Under the pieces are notes generated by a model. The model saw nothing but the letters and a program-made list of their open reading frames with translations, was not told where the DNA came from and ran no database searches. From Actinobacteria bacterium UBA3086 (GTDB taxonomy: Bacteria > Actinomycetota > Coriobacteriia > Anaerosomatales > UBA3086): DNA of 9,815 nucleotides. Below, piece after piece: positions 1 to 5,913 of this stretch (position 1 is the stretch's first letter; each line of letters starts with the position of its first letter). The stretch spans positions 1-9,815 of the forward strand of contig DFBG01000118.1 in the NCBI GenBank assembly GCA_002367305.1, read 5' to 3'. Position numbers and translations under genes: made by a program.

Positions 1-1
1 C

Positions 2-664
2 GCGAACATGCTGGCCGACCCGACCGTGGGGCCGCCACTTGTGGCGCTGCTCGTGTCAGGCGGGCACACGTCGCTCGTTCACATGCCTGAGTGGGGCGTG
101 TATCGCACGCTCGGAGAGACGCTGGATGATGCGGCGGGGGAGGCGTTCGACAAGGTCGCCAAGGCGCTGGGTCTGGGGTATCCAGGCGGACCGATTCTCT
201 CGCAGTTGGCTGAGAAGGGCGACGAGAAGGCTATCGACTTCCCGCGCGCGATGATGCGCAGCGGAGACTACGCATTCTCGCTCTCCGGCCTCAAGACCGC
301 GGTCATCAATCACATCCGCAATGCGCAGCAGGCAGGACGCGAGATCGACGTGCCCGACCTGGCAGCGTCGTTCCAGGCCGCCGTGGTCGATGTGCAGGTC
401 GCCAAAGCGGTGAGGGCGGCGTTGGAGTGCGAGGTGAGCACCTTCTGCCTCGCAGGGGGCGTAGCTGCAAATCCTTCATTGCGCGAGAAACTGCGTGTGG
501 TGCTGGCCGAACACGACATCAGACTCTCTGTGCCTCCGCTGGCTCTCTGCACCGATAATGCGGCCATGATCGCGCAGGCGGCGCATTTTCGCTTCGTGCG
601 TGGCGACTTCCTAGGGCTGGACGCTGAGGCGATTCCCAACCTGCGGTTGGATACGGAACTCTGA
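2..664 (+). CDS. tsaD: tRNA N6-threonylcarbamoyladenosine (t6A) modification protein TsaD, C-terminal part
   Basis: TsaD (Gcp/YgjD/Kae1 family) transfers the threonylcarbamoyl group from threonylcarbamoyl-AMP to A37 of ANN-decoding tRNAs in the cytoplasm, working with TsaB, TsaE and TsaC. The reading frame is open at the left edge, so only about 220 C-terminal residues of a family that is usually about 340 long are seen. The ATG at position 8 is internal, not the start. Visible family motifs are SGGHTSL just inside the window, the GEAFDKVAKALGLGYPGGP block, the SGLKTAV segment, the LAGGVAAN nucleotide-binding loop, and CTDNAAMIA, whose Asp is the known metal ligand (Asp300 in E. coli). The HxxxH metal motif lies in the missing N-terminal part. 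No convincing U-rich terminator follows. A tsaD gene just upstream of groESL recalls actinobacterial gene order, but here a CWB2 gene sits between them. Confidence 0.97.
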   Translation, partial: ANMLADPTVGPPLVALLVSGGHTSLVHMPEWGVYRTLGETLDDAAGEAFDKVAKALGLGYPGGPILSQLAEKGDEKAIDFPRAMMRSGDYAFSLSGLKTAVINHIRNAQQAGREIDVPDLAASFQAAVVDVQVAKAVRAALECEVSTFCLAGGVAANPSLREKLRVVLAEHDIRLSVPPLALCTDNAAMIAQAAHFRFVRGDFLGLDAEAIPNLRLDTEL

Positions 665-696
665 GGCTCGTGTAGTCACTTTCTTCGGATGCCATG

Positions 697-738
697 CAGG
701 AGAATACTCCTGTTCGGGTAACTAGTTGGGTGTACCCG
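697..738. promoter_or_regulatory. Two adjacent inverted repeats upstream of the CWB2 gene
   Basis: The 145-base gap between tsaD and the CWB2 gene holds two perfect dyads. The first is CAGGAG-AATA-CTCCTG (697-712). The second is CGGGTA (715-720) pairing with TACCCG (733-738) across a 12-base loop that contains the palindrome ACTAGT. Neither is followed by a T-tract, so they are poor intrinsic terminators. They could be an operator pair, a leader structure or a weak tsaD terminator. I could not pick a convincing -35/-10 pair here: TTGACG at 774-779 has no matching -10. The function is unknown. Confidence 0.35.
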
Positions 739-809
739 TATTGTGTGGCGCCGTCATCGTGTTTTCGCGGGGGTTGACGGGCCATGCACGTATTGAGGAG
801 GAGATGTGT

Positions 810-2303
810 ATGAGTAGTTCGCTTCGGGCGAGAATTGCAGTGCTATTGGCGGTTGTGCTTGTCGCCGCGTTGGTGCCGGCGATGTCAATCGCTGGAGGCG
901 TTGATGCACAGGTGGTCTACGCTCCGGATATGTATGAACCGGACGATGACCCCACTGTTGCAGTGCCTTTGTACGGAACCACGTATCACAACTTCGATAA
1001 CGATCTTGACGTTGATTTCGCGAAGATATCAGCCGAGACGACCGGTCAGGCCTTCATGCTTGAGACGGTGGGGCTCGACGGTATGGATTTCGATTCTGAG
1101 ATTCACGTCTGGTCAGTGACGACCACGGGATCGCCGGACACCGATCTTGAGAACAACGACGATTCCGGCTACTGGGCGGACACGTACGGTTCCACGGTGT
1201 ACTTCGAAGCCCCGGCGCCGGGAGACTACCTGGTTCAAATTATTCAGAACTCCGATGGTGATATGGGCAGCTATATGCTCACCATCAACAAGGGTGACGC
1301 GAAGCGTATCGCGGGAGCGAATCGATACGAAACTGCGGGCTGGATATCACGACACATCTATCCCCAGACCACGATGATCGGCGGCTATGGGACCAACGGT
1401 CCCGAGTTCATCGTTCTTGCTAGTGGGATGAACTTCGCTGACGCGCTTGCTGGTGCATCCTTCGCGATGCAGAACGACGGCGTTCTCCTTCTCACCGATC
1501 CCATGATGCTGACGCAGGAGACCGCCGATGAGATCGATAGGTTGACCTACTCTGAGTCGGCTGACGTTTACGTGCTGGGTGGCGTGAATGCGATCAGCCC
1601 AGACGTCGTGGATGAAGTGGGCCGTATCGCCAACGTTGCCAATGTCTATCGTGTTTCTGGGGATACGCGCTTCGAGACTGCGCTCGCTATCGCGGATGAG
1701 ACGTCAGAGACCGTATCGGGAATCTCCAGCCGTGCCTTCGTGGTCAACGGCCGCAGCTTCCCGGACGGACTTGCTGTGGGTCCGATCGCGGCATTCGACA
1801 ACTCCGTGGTTCTCATGACTGAAGCGGACGACGTTCCCGATTCGACCATGGACTGGATTGCCGACAATGGCATCACGGAGATCGTCCTCCTGGGTGGGAC
1901 TGCTGCCGCCAATGACGATGTGTTCGCGGAGCTGGCCTCAGAAGTCACGACGGCATCGGTGACGCGGGTTGCTGGTGCGAACCGGTACCAGACTGCCATG
2001 GAGCTCGGTATCTGGGCTTACGATGAGGGTCTCTACGACGGAGATGGCGCGATCATCGCCACAGGCATGAACTGGCCTGACGGACTCGCTGCAGGCACGA
2101 TCAGCTGGTCTTACAGCGATGACGACGGTTGCCCGTTGCTGTTCACGGATGCCTCGACGCTCTCCACAGAGGTCGCCGGATTCTTCACTGAGACTGGCGA
2201 CGGGGTCACTGAGCCTGTGTACGTCATAGGCGGGACCTCCTCGATCAACGCAGATGTGTTCGCTGACATCGCGGATCTCTATCTGCTCAAGATGATGCCG
2301 TAA
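810..2303 (+). CDS. Secreted protein with PPC-like N-terminal region and three cell-wall-binding type 2 (CWB2) repeats
   Basis: This is a predicted exported envelope protein of 497 residues. The start at 810 is chosen because AGGAGG (796-801) lies 8 bases upstream; the ATG at 804 sits almost on that site, and an in-frame ATG at 726 has no ribosome site. A signal peptide is clear: basic residues at 6-8, a hydrophobic core at about 9-25, and a possible cleavage after VDA (residue 33). Residues 40-150 (YEPDDDP, then DVDFAKI, then a GDYLVQI strand) resemble bacterial pre-peptidase C-terminal (PPC) beta-sandwich domains. Three CWB2 repeats follow at about 165-275, 279-380 and 383-490. They open with RIAGANRYETA, RVSGDTRFETA and RVAGANRYQTA and carry VLGG, LLGG and VIGG motifs. 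In Clostridioides difficile, CWB2 triplets anchor proteins to an anionic wall polymer. No catalytic domain is visible, so the role is probably adhesive or structural. The gene appears monocistronic, with a terminator at 2333-2358. Confidence 0.9.
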   Translation: MSSSLRARIAVLLAVVLVAALVPAMSIAGGVDAQVVYAPDMYEPDDDPTVAVPLYGTTYHNFDNDLDVDFAKISAETTGQAFMLETVGLDGMDFDSEIHVWSVTTTGSPDTDLENNDDSGYWADTYGSTVYFEAPAPGDYLVQIIQNSDGDMGSYMLTINKGDAKRIAGANRYETAGWISRHIYPQTTMIGGYGTNGPEFIVLASGMNFADALAGASFAMQNDGVLLLTDPMMLTQETADEIDRLTYSESADVYVLGGVNAISPDVVDEVGRIANVANVYRVSGDTRFETALAIADETSETVSGISSRAFVVNGRSFPDGLAVGPIAAFDNSVVLMTEADDVPDSTMDWIADNGITEIVLLGGTAAANDDVFAELASEVTTASVTRVAGANRYQTAMELGIWAYDEGLYDGDGAIIATGMNWPDGLAAGTISWSYSDDDGCPLLFTDASTLSTEVAGFFTETGDGVTEPVYVIGGTSSINADVFADIADLYLLKMMP

Positions 2304-2332
2304 CTGGTACGCATCTGGGCGTATGCTCTTTG

Positions 2333-2358
2333 CAGGGGGCCGGGCGACCGGCCCCCTG
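2333..2358 (+). terminator. GC-rich hairpin terminator after the CWB2 gene
   Basis: An uninterrupted 11-bp stem, CAGGGGGCCGG (2333-2343) with CCGGCCCCCTG (2348-2358), is closed by the tetraloop GCGA, which fits the extra-stable GNRA class. It lies 29 bases after the CWB2 stop. Only two T residues follow directly, so termination would rely on stem strength, as is common in high-GC bacteria. A weaker hairpin precedes it: GTACGC (2307-2312) with GCGTAT (2319-2324), including one G-T pair. Confidence 0.75.
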
Positions 2359-2404
2359 TTGCGTGTCAGAAAGTCTCATATGGACTGTTGCTCATGTCTT
2401 CGGG

Positions 2405-2420
2405 GTTTCAATACTGAAAC
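2405..2420. promoter_or_regulatory. Inverted repeat just upstream of the groESL -35 element
   Basis: GTTTCA-ATAC-TGAAAC is a perfect 6-bp inverted repeat ending 4 bases before the proposed -35. The sequence TGAAACG at 2415-2421 recurs at 2440-2446 inside the promoter spacer, giving three TGAAAC half-sites in all (one inverted) spread over about 40 bases. This could be a second operator or activator site in addition to CIRCE. It does not match the HspR (HAIR) consensus. Repeats this short can also arise by chance. Confidence 0.3.
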
Positions 2421-2424
2421 GTCC

Positions 2425-2454
2425 TTGAATACCACCCCTTGAAACGGGTAGAAT
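2425..2454 (+). promoter_or_regulatory. Predicted sigma70-type promoter of groESL
   Basis: TTGAAT (2425-2430) and TAGAAT (2449-2454) are separated by 18 bases and each differs from the housekeeping consensus at one or two positions. Transcription would start near 2461-2463, so the CIRCE element lies over the start site, the usual arrangement for HrcA-repressed chaperonin operons. The predicted leader before groES is about 140 bases. Confidence 0.6.
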
Positions 2455-2462
2455 CTCCTTCG

Positions 2463-2489
2463 CTGGCACTCTCACAACATGAGTGCTAG
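2463..2489. promoter_or_regulatory. CIRCE operator (HrcA binding site) of groESL
   Basis: The half-sites CTGGCACTC (2463-2471) and GAGTGCTAG (2481-2489) are separated by exactly 9 bases. This matches the CIRCE consensus TTAGCACTC-N9-GAGTGCTAA in its core and spacing, with a single mismatch in the dyad; flanking G2462 and C2490 extend it. In many bacteria HrcA binds this site and represses groESL until heat or misfolded protein titrates GroEL, which HrcA needs for activity. Its place directly downstream of the -10 and about 110 bases before groES supports such control here. The hrcA gene is not in the window. Confidence 0.94.
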
Positions 2490-2494
2490 CAATC

Positions 2495-2549
2495 GAGGTG
2501 AGGCAATCGCTTATGGGGGAACAGTCCCCATGTGAGGCATGCGCACCTC
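2495..2549 (+). other. Possible stem-loop in the groES leader
   Basis: The leader downstream of CIRCE can form a two-part hairpin. The outer stem pairs GAGGTG (2495-2500) with CACCTC (2544-2549), and GCA (2503-2505) can continue against TGC (2540-2542). The inner stem pairs ATGGGG (2513-2518) with CCCCAT (2526-2531) around a 7-base loop. An 8-base direct repeat, GTGAGGCA, occurs at 2498-2505 and 2532-2539. The fold does not include the groES ribosome site (2589-2594), so a simple thermosensor that hides the ribosome site is not supported. It may stabilise the messenger, or have no function. Confidence 0.4.
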
Positions 2550-2601
2550 ACCCGGAACAGTCAGTAACGTTGGGCTCGTAATGACAACAGGAGGGCAGGG
2601 A

Positions 2602-2889
2602 ATGAATCTCAAGCCGCTCGGCGACCGCGTGGTCGTCAAGGCCGCAGAGGCCGAGGAACAGACCGCATCCGGTCTGTATATCCCGGACGCTGCAAAGGAG
2701 AAGCCGCAGAAGGGCACCGTCATGGCCGTGGGTGCTGGTCGTTTCGAGGACGGCGCTCGCGTGCCGCTCGACGTCGCAGAAGGCGACACCATCATCTACT
2801 CCAAGTACGGTGGCACCGAGATCAAGCTCGAGGGCGTGGAGTACATGATCCTCACCGAGCGCGACATCCTCGGAATCGTCCAGGACTAA
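2602..2889 (+). CDS. groES: Co-chaperonin GroES (10 kDa chaperonin)
   Basis: GroES forms the heptameric lid that caps the GroEL ring and encloses substrate proteins in the cytoplasm. The product is 95 residues, the usual size. It opens with the classic MNLKPLGDRVVVK strand, has the mobile loop at about residues 17-34 with the GroEL-contacting hydrophobic triplet LYI (25-27) in GLYIPD, and ends in the conserved EYMILTERDILGIV. The ATG at 2602 is preceded by AGGAGG (2589-2594) at 7 bases. An in-frame ATG at 2539 would add a non-homologous extension that translates through this ribosome site, so it is rejected. groEL follows after 40 bases in the same transcription unit, under the CIRCE promoter upstream. 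Confidence 0.98.
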   Translation: MNLKPLGDRVVVKAAEAEEQTASGLYIPDAAKEKPQKGTVMAVGAGRFEDGARVPLDVAEGDTIIYSKYGGTEIKLEGVEYMILTERDILGIVQD

Positions 2890-2929
2890 TACACCCATTC
2901 GAAACACAGTGAAGGAGGAACACCTAGAG

Positions 2930-4567
2930 ATGGCAAAGGAAATTCGTTTCGACGAGGAGGCCCGCCGCGGTCTTGAGGCCGGTGTGAACAAGCTGGCCAA
3001 CGCGGTCAAGGTCACCCTCGGCCCCAAGGGCCGCTACGTCGTTCTCGAGAAGAGCTTCGGCGCTCCGACCATCACCAACGACGGTGTGACGATCGCCAAG
3101 GAGATCGAGCTTGAGGACAAGCTCGAGAACATGGGCGCTCAGCTCGTCAAGGAAGTCGCGACCAAGACCAACGATGTTGCTGGTGACGGTACCACCACAG
3201 CAACGCTGCTCGCTCAGGTCATCGTGCGCGAGGGTCTGCGCAACGTGGCTGCCGGCGCTAACCCGCTTGCGATCAAGCGCGGCATCGAACAGGCTGTCGA
3301 GGCTGTCGTGGGCGCGATCAAGGACAACGCCAAGGACATCGAGGACAAAGAGGAGATCGCCAACGTTGGCTCCATCTCCGCTGCCGATGAGGTTATCGGC
3401 GCCAAGATCGCCGAGGCTATGGAAGTCGTGGGCAATGATGGTGTCATTACCGTTGAGGAGTCCCAGACCTTTGGTATCGACATCGAGACCGTCGAGGGCA
3501 TGCAGTTCGACAAGGGCTACATCTCCCCGTACATGGTCTCCGATCCCGATCGTATGGAAGCGGTCATGAATGAGCCGCTGATCTTGGTGGCCAACCAGAA
3601 GATCGGCAACATCCAGGACCTGCTTCCTGTGCTGGAGAAGGTCATGCAGGCAGGCAAGCAGCTGCTGATCATCGCTGAGGACCTCGAGGGCGAGGCTCTC
3701 ACCACGCTCGTGCTCAACAAGCTTCGTGGTACCTTCACTGCCGTCGCCGTCAAGGCGCCGGGCTTTGGTGACCGTCGCAAGCGTATGCTTGAGGATATTG
3801 CCATCGTCACCGGCGCACAGGTCGTTACCGACGAGACCGGTGTCACGCTTGAGAGCGTCGGACTCGAGATGCTCGGTCGCGCGAAGACCATCAAGGTGAC
3901 CAAGGACAACACCACCATCGTCGATGGTGCCGGCACCGAGGCCGACATCAAGGCGCGCATCAACCAGATCAAGTCCGAGATCGAGCGTTCCGACTCCGAC
4001 TTCGATCGCGAGAAGCTCCAGGAGCGTATGGCCAAGCTCTCCGGCGGCGTAGCTGTCATCAAGGTCGGCGCAGCCACCGAGGTCGAGCTCAAGGAGAAGA
4101 AGCACCGCATCGAGGACGCCCTTCAGGCGACCCGCGCAGCGGTCGAGGAAGGCATCGTCGCCGGCGGTGGCGTGGCTCTGACCGACGCGGCACATGCCGT
4201 CGAAGCTCTTTCCCTTTCGGAGGATGAGATGATCGGTGTCAAGATCATCTTGAAGGCGCTCGACGAGCCACTCAAGACCATTGCGAGCAACGCTGGTTTC
4301 GAAGGTTCTGTCGTGGTCGAGAAGGCCAAGTCGCTTCCCAAGGGCCACGGTCTGAACAGCGCGACCGGCGAGTACGGCGATCTGATGGCCATGGGCGTCA
4401 TAGATCCCGTCAAGGTCACCCGCACGGCGCTGCAGAACGCCAGCTCGATCGCGGCTCTGATCCTGATCACCGAGACCGCAGTCACCGAGGTTCCCGCCAA
4501 GGATGACGGTGGCGCAGCCGCTGCCGCAGCCATGGCCGGAATGGGCGGTGGCATGGGCATGATGTAG
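2930..4567 (+). CDS. groEL: Chaperonin GroEL (60 kDa, Hsp60)
   Basis: GroEL is the tetradecameric ATP-driven folding chamber that works with GroES in the cytoplasm. The product is 545 residues, the normal length. The equatorial domain carries TLGPKGR (29-35), NDGVTIA with Asp51, and the ATP-binding GDGTTT (85-90, Asp86); the catalytic Asp of E. coli (D398) corresponds to Asp396 in EDALQATRAAVEEG. The GIVAGGGVAL block is intact. The tail ends in a GGM-type repeat (GMGGGMGMM), typical of a housekeeping copy rather than a specialised actinobacterial paralogue with a His-rich tail. The ATG at 2930 has AGGAGG (2913-2918) 11 bases upstream, a slightly long spacing. Codons are strongly biased to C-ending forms (GTC, ATC, AAG), as expected for high expression. 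A terminator follows at 4607-4640. Confidence 0.99.
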   Translation: MAKEIRFDEEARRGLEAGVNKLANAVKVTLGPKGRYVVLEKSFGAPTITNDGVTIAKEIELEDKLENMGAQLVKEVATKTNDVAGDGTTTATLLAQVIVREGLRNVAAGANPLAIKRGIEQAVEAVVGAIKDNAKDIEDKEEIANVGSISAADEVIGAKIAEAMEVVGNDGVITVEESQTFGIDIETVEGMQFDKGYISPYMVSDPDRMEAVMNEPLILVANQKIGNIQDLLPVLEKVMQAGKQLLIIAEDLEGEALTTLVLNKLRGTFTAVAVKAPGFGDRRKRMLEDIAIVTGAQVVTDETGVTLESVGLEMLGRAKTIKVTKDNTTIVDGAGTEADIKARINQIKSEIERSDSDFDREKLQERMAKLSGGVAVIKVGAATEVELKEKKHRIEDALQATRAAVEEGIVAGGGVALTDAAHAVEALSLSEDEMIGVKIILKALDEPLKTIASNAGFEGSVVVEKAKSLPKGHGLNSATGEYGDLMAMGVIDPVKVTRTALQNASSIAALILITETAVTEVPAKDDGGAAAAAAMAGMGGGMGMM

Positions 4568-4606
4568 GCCCTCGCGCCTGCACCATCCCACGCGAATGCG
4601 TGAATC

Positions 4607-4640
4607 ACGAGGCCTCCGGCATCTGTGCCGGGGGCCTCGT
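4607..4640 (+). terminator. Terminator of the groESL operon
   Basis: A 14-bp stem is formed by ACGAGGCC-TCCGGC (4607-4620) and GCCGGG-GGCCTCGT (4627-4640), with one T-G pair and a 6-base loop (ATCTGT). It starts 39 bases after the groEL stop. The sequence after it is only mildly T-rich (TGTATAGTTG). A smaller perfect hairpin, CACGC-GAAT-GCGTG (4589-4602), precedes it. The next gene may therefore need its own promoter, which I could not identify with confidence. Confidence 0.75.
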
Positions 4641-4705
4641 TGTATAGTTGCGATGCTCGTATGGACGACGTATCCGGGTTTGAGTCGATGATCGAGAGGC
4701 ATGTG

Positions 4706-5092
4706 GTGAGTAGCAAGCTCAGCAAGGGAATCCTGATGGCCATCGGTCTGGTGGTAGTGTCGGCGAGTGTGGCTATCGCGATCAGCGTTCTTGGTGGGAG
4801 TTCAGGAGAGGACACGCTCACTGTGGCAGAGGTCTATCAGTCGCTCCCCGGATCGACCGAGCGAATACGAGTAGCCGGTCGCATCACCGATGAGGGGATC
4901 GATCTCGAGCGGTACGCATTCGCGGAGTTCTCGCTGATGGATGTGGCCGGGGATGATCGCGAGTTGCCGGTATCGTTCGATCGCACCGTGTTCACTCTTT
5001 CGGACGATCTTCAGGCGAACATTGATGTGATCGTTGTCGGGCATCTCCGGGGCAAAGTGTTGGAGGCGTCTGAGATCCTCCTGGAGCCGTAG
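4706..5092 (+). CDS. Small membrane-anchored OB-fold protein, CcmE-like, without heme-binding motif
   Basis: The product is 128 residues from a GTG at 4706, chosen because GAGAGG (4694-4699) lies 6 bases upstream and the result is a short basic cytoplasmic start (SSKLSK) followed by one membrane segment at about 9-29. In-frame ATGs at 4661 and 4688 lack a clear ribosome site. The outer part (about 40-128) has the pattern of the cytochrome c maturation chaperone CcmE: a TVAEVYQSL segment, RIRVAGRITDEG, a FSLMDVAGDDRELPVSF strand pair, then VIVVGHLRGKVLEASEILLEP. In CcmE the last part continues into LAKHDxxY, whose His binds heme covalently. Here the protein ends right before that point and has no equivalent His or Cys. 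No other ccm gene is nearby. It is therefore an orphan OB-fold envelope protein of unknown role; heme delivery is unlikely. The family link is by eye and moderate. Confidence 0.6.
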   Translation: MSSKLSKGILMAIGLVVVSASVAIAISVLGGSSGEDTLTVAEVYQSLPGSTERIRVAGRITDEGIDLERYAFAEFSLMDVAGDDRELPVSFDRTVFTLSDDLQANIDVIVVGHLRGKVLEASEILLEP

Positions 5093-5118
5093 GGCCGTTA
5101 TCGGCGTGGAGCGGGCGC

Positions 5119-5913
5119 CTACCAGAGGTGTGTGAATCCGCCGCGCTCGCTCGTGTGTGCATCGATGTTGAAGAGCTCGCTCAGGCGTTGCTCGGTCAGC
5201 GTCTCGGACTTGGTGCCGTCGGCCAGAATTCCGCCATCGCGCATCATGATGACCCGATCGATCTCTGGCACGATGTCCGCGATGTGGTGGGTGACCATGA
5301 GCAGACTCTGCCCTGCTTGCGCTATGCGACGGATCGCTTCGATGAAGTGGTGTCGGGCATGGGGGTCGAGTCCATCGCAGGGCTCATCCAGGATGATTGC
5401 TTCTGGTGACGGGGCAAGTGCCCGGGCGATCAGCACACGACGACCCTCGCCAGTCGACAACGTGTTCATCGTGCGCGTGGAGAGATGCGCGATCCCCAGA
5501 ATCTCTTCAAGTTCCACGGCGCGAGCGCGCATGGCTTCGGTCACTTGGTGGTGACGTCGAATTCCGATGGAGCCAAAGAATCCCGAGAGCACGGTGTCGC
5601 GCACCCTCACTCGGCGCTCGCAGCGCTCCTGCAGGTCGTTGCTGACGATGCCGAAGAGTGCCCGTGCCTCCAGAAGCTCCCACCGTTCGCGCCCCAGCAG
5701 CAGCATGGAGGGCTCGCCTTCGCGCCATGCCGGTTGGATATCTCGCGTGATCGTTGAGATCAACGTCGATTTGCCCGCGCCATTGGGTCCGAGGATCGCC
5801 ACATGCTCGCCGCGGTAGAGGTCAAGCGAGTCGATGTGAAGCGTCGTGTTTCCATCGCGCACGATGCTCAGATCACGCAGTGAGACGAGCGAGCTCTTGG
5901 TCAGAGGCGTCAC
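5119..5913 (-). CDS. ABC transporter ATP-binding protein, stand-alone (ModF/YlmA-like)
   Basis: The product is 264 residues, a single nucleotide-binding domain. Visible motifs are Walker A GPNGAGKST (42-50), signature LSTGE (152-156, a variant of LSGGQ), Walker B IILDEP (173-178) with the D-loop GLD, and the H-loop His209 in VTHH. The GTG at 5913 is chosen because it overlaps the stop of the upstream exporter gene as GTGA and yields a normal domain start (SLVSLRDLSIVRDGNTTL). An open frame continues 84 codons upstream but only across the exporter gene. No permease or binding protein is adjacent, so the substrate is unknown. The overall style (LSTGEGRRVLIARAL, LDEPCDGLDPHARH) recalls ModF/YlmA-type ATPases, which are often found without membrane partners. 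It is the last gene of a minus-strand cluster and ends 26 bases from the convergent CcmE-like gene. Confidence 0.9.
   Translation of the reverse strand: MTPLTKSSLVSLRDLSIVRDGNTTLHIDSLDLYRGEHVAILGPNGAGKSTLISTITRDIQPAWREGEPSMLLLGRERWELLEARALFGIVSNDLQERCERRVRVRDTVLSGFFGSIGIRRHHQVTEAMRARAVELEEILGIAHLSTRTMNTLSTGEGRRVLIARALAPSPEAIILDEPCDGLDPHARHHFIEAIRRIAQAGQSLLMVTHHIADIVPEIDRVIMMRDGGILADGTKSETLTEQRLSELFNIDAHTSERGGFTHLW

Noticed and set aside
2424..2444. A HAIR (HspR) operator, from CTTGAAT and CTTGAAA near the groESL promoter.
   Set aside because: HAIR needs inverted half-sites (CTTGAGT-N7-ACTCAAG). These are direct repeats with other spacing.
2436..2444. A sigma32-type -35 element, from CCCCTTGAAA.
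   Set aside because: No matching CCCCAT-type -10 lies at the required distance, and the sigma70 pair TTGAAT/TAGAAT with CIRCE explains the site better.
2539..2601. A longer groES starting at the ATG at 2539.
   Set aside because: It would add 21 residues with no counterpart in GroES and would translate across the strong AGGAGG site that serves the ATG at 2602.
2924..4702. A 592-codon open frame on the minus strand opposite groEL.
   Set aside because: It is the mirror of groEL codon bias in a high-GC gene. The product is a low-complexity run of L, D, G and H with no domain, a known annotation artefact opposite chaperonin genes.
5094..5105. A bidirectional terminator between the convergent CcmE-like and ABC genes (GCCG-TTAT-CGGC).
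   Set aside because: The stem is only 4 bp, with no T-tract on either strand. It is too weak to call.
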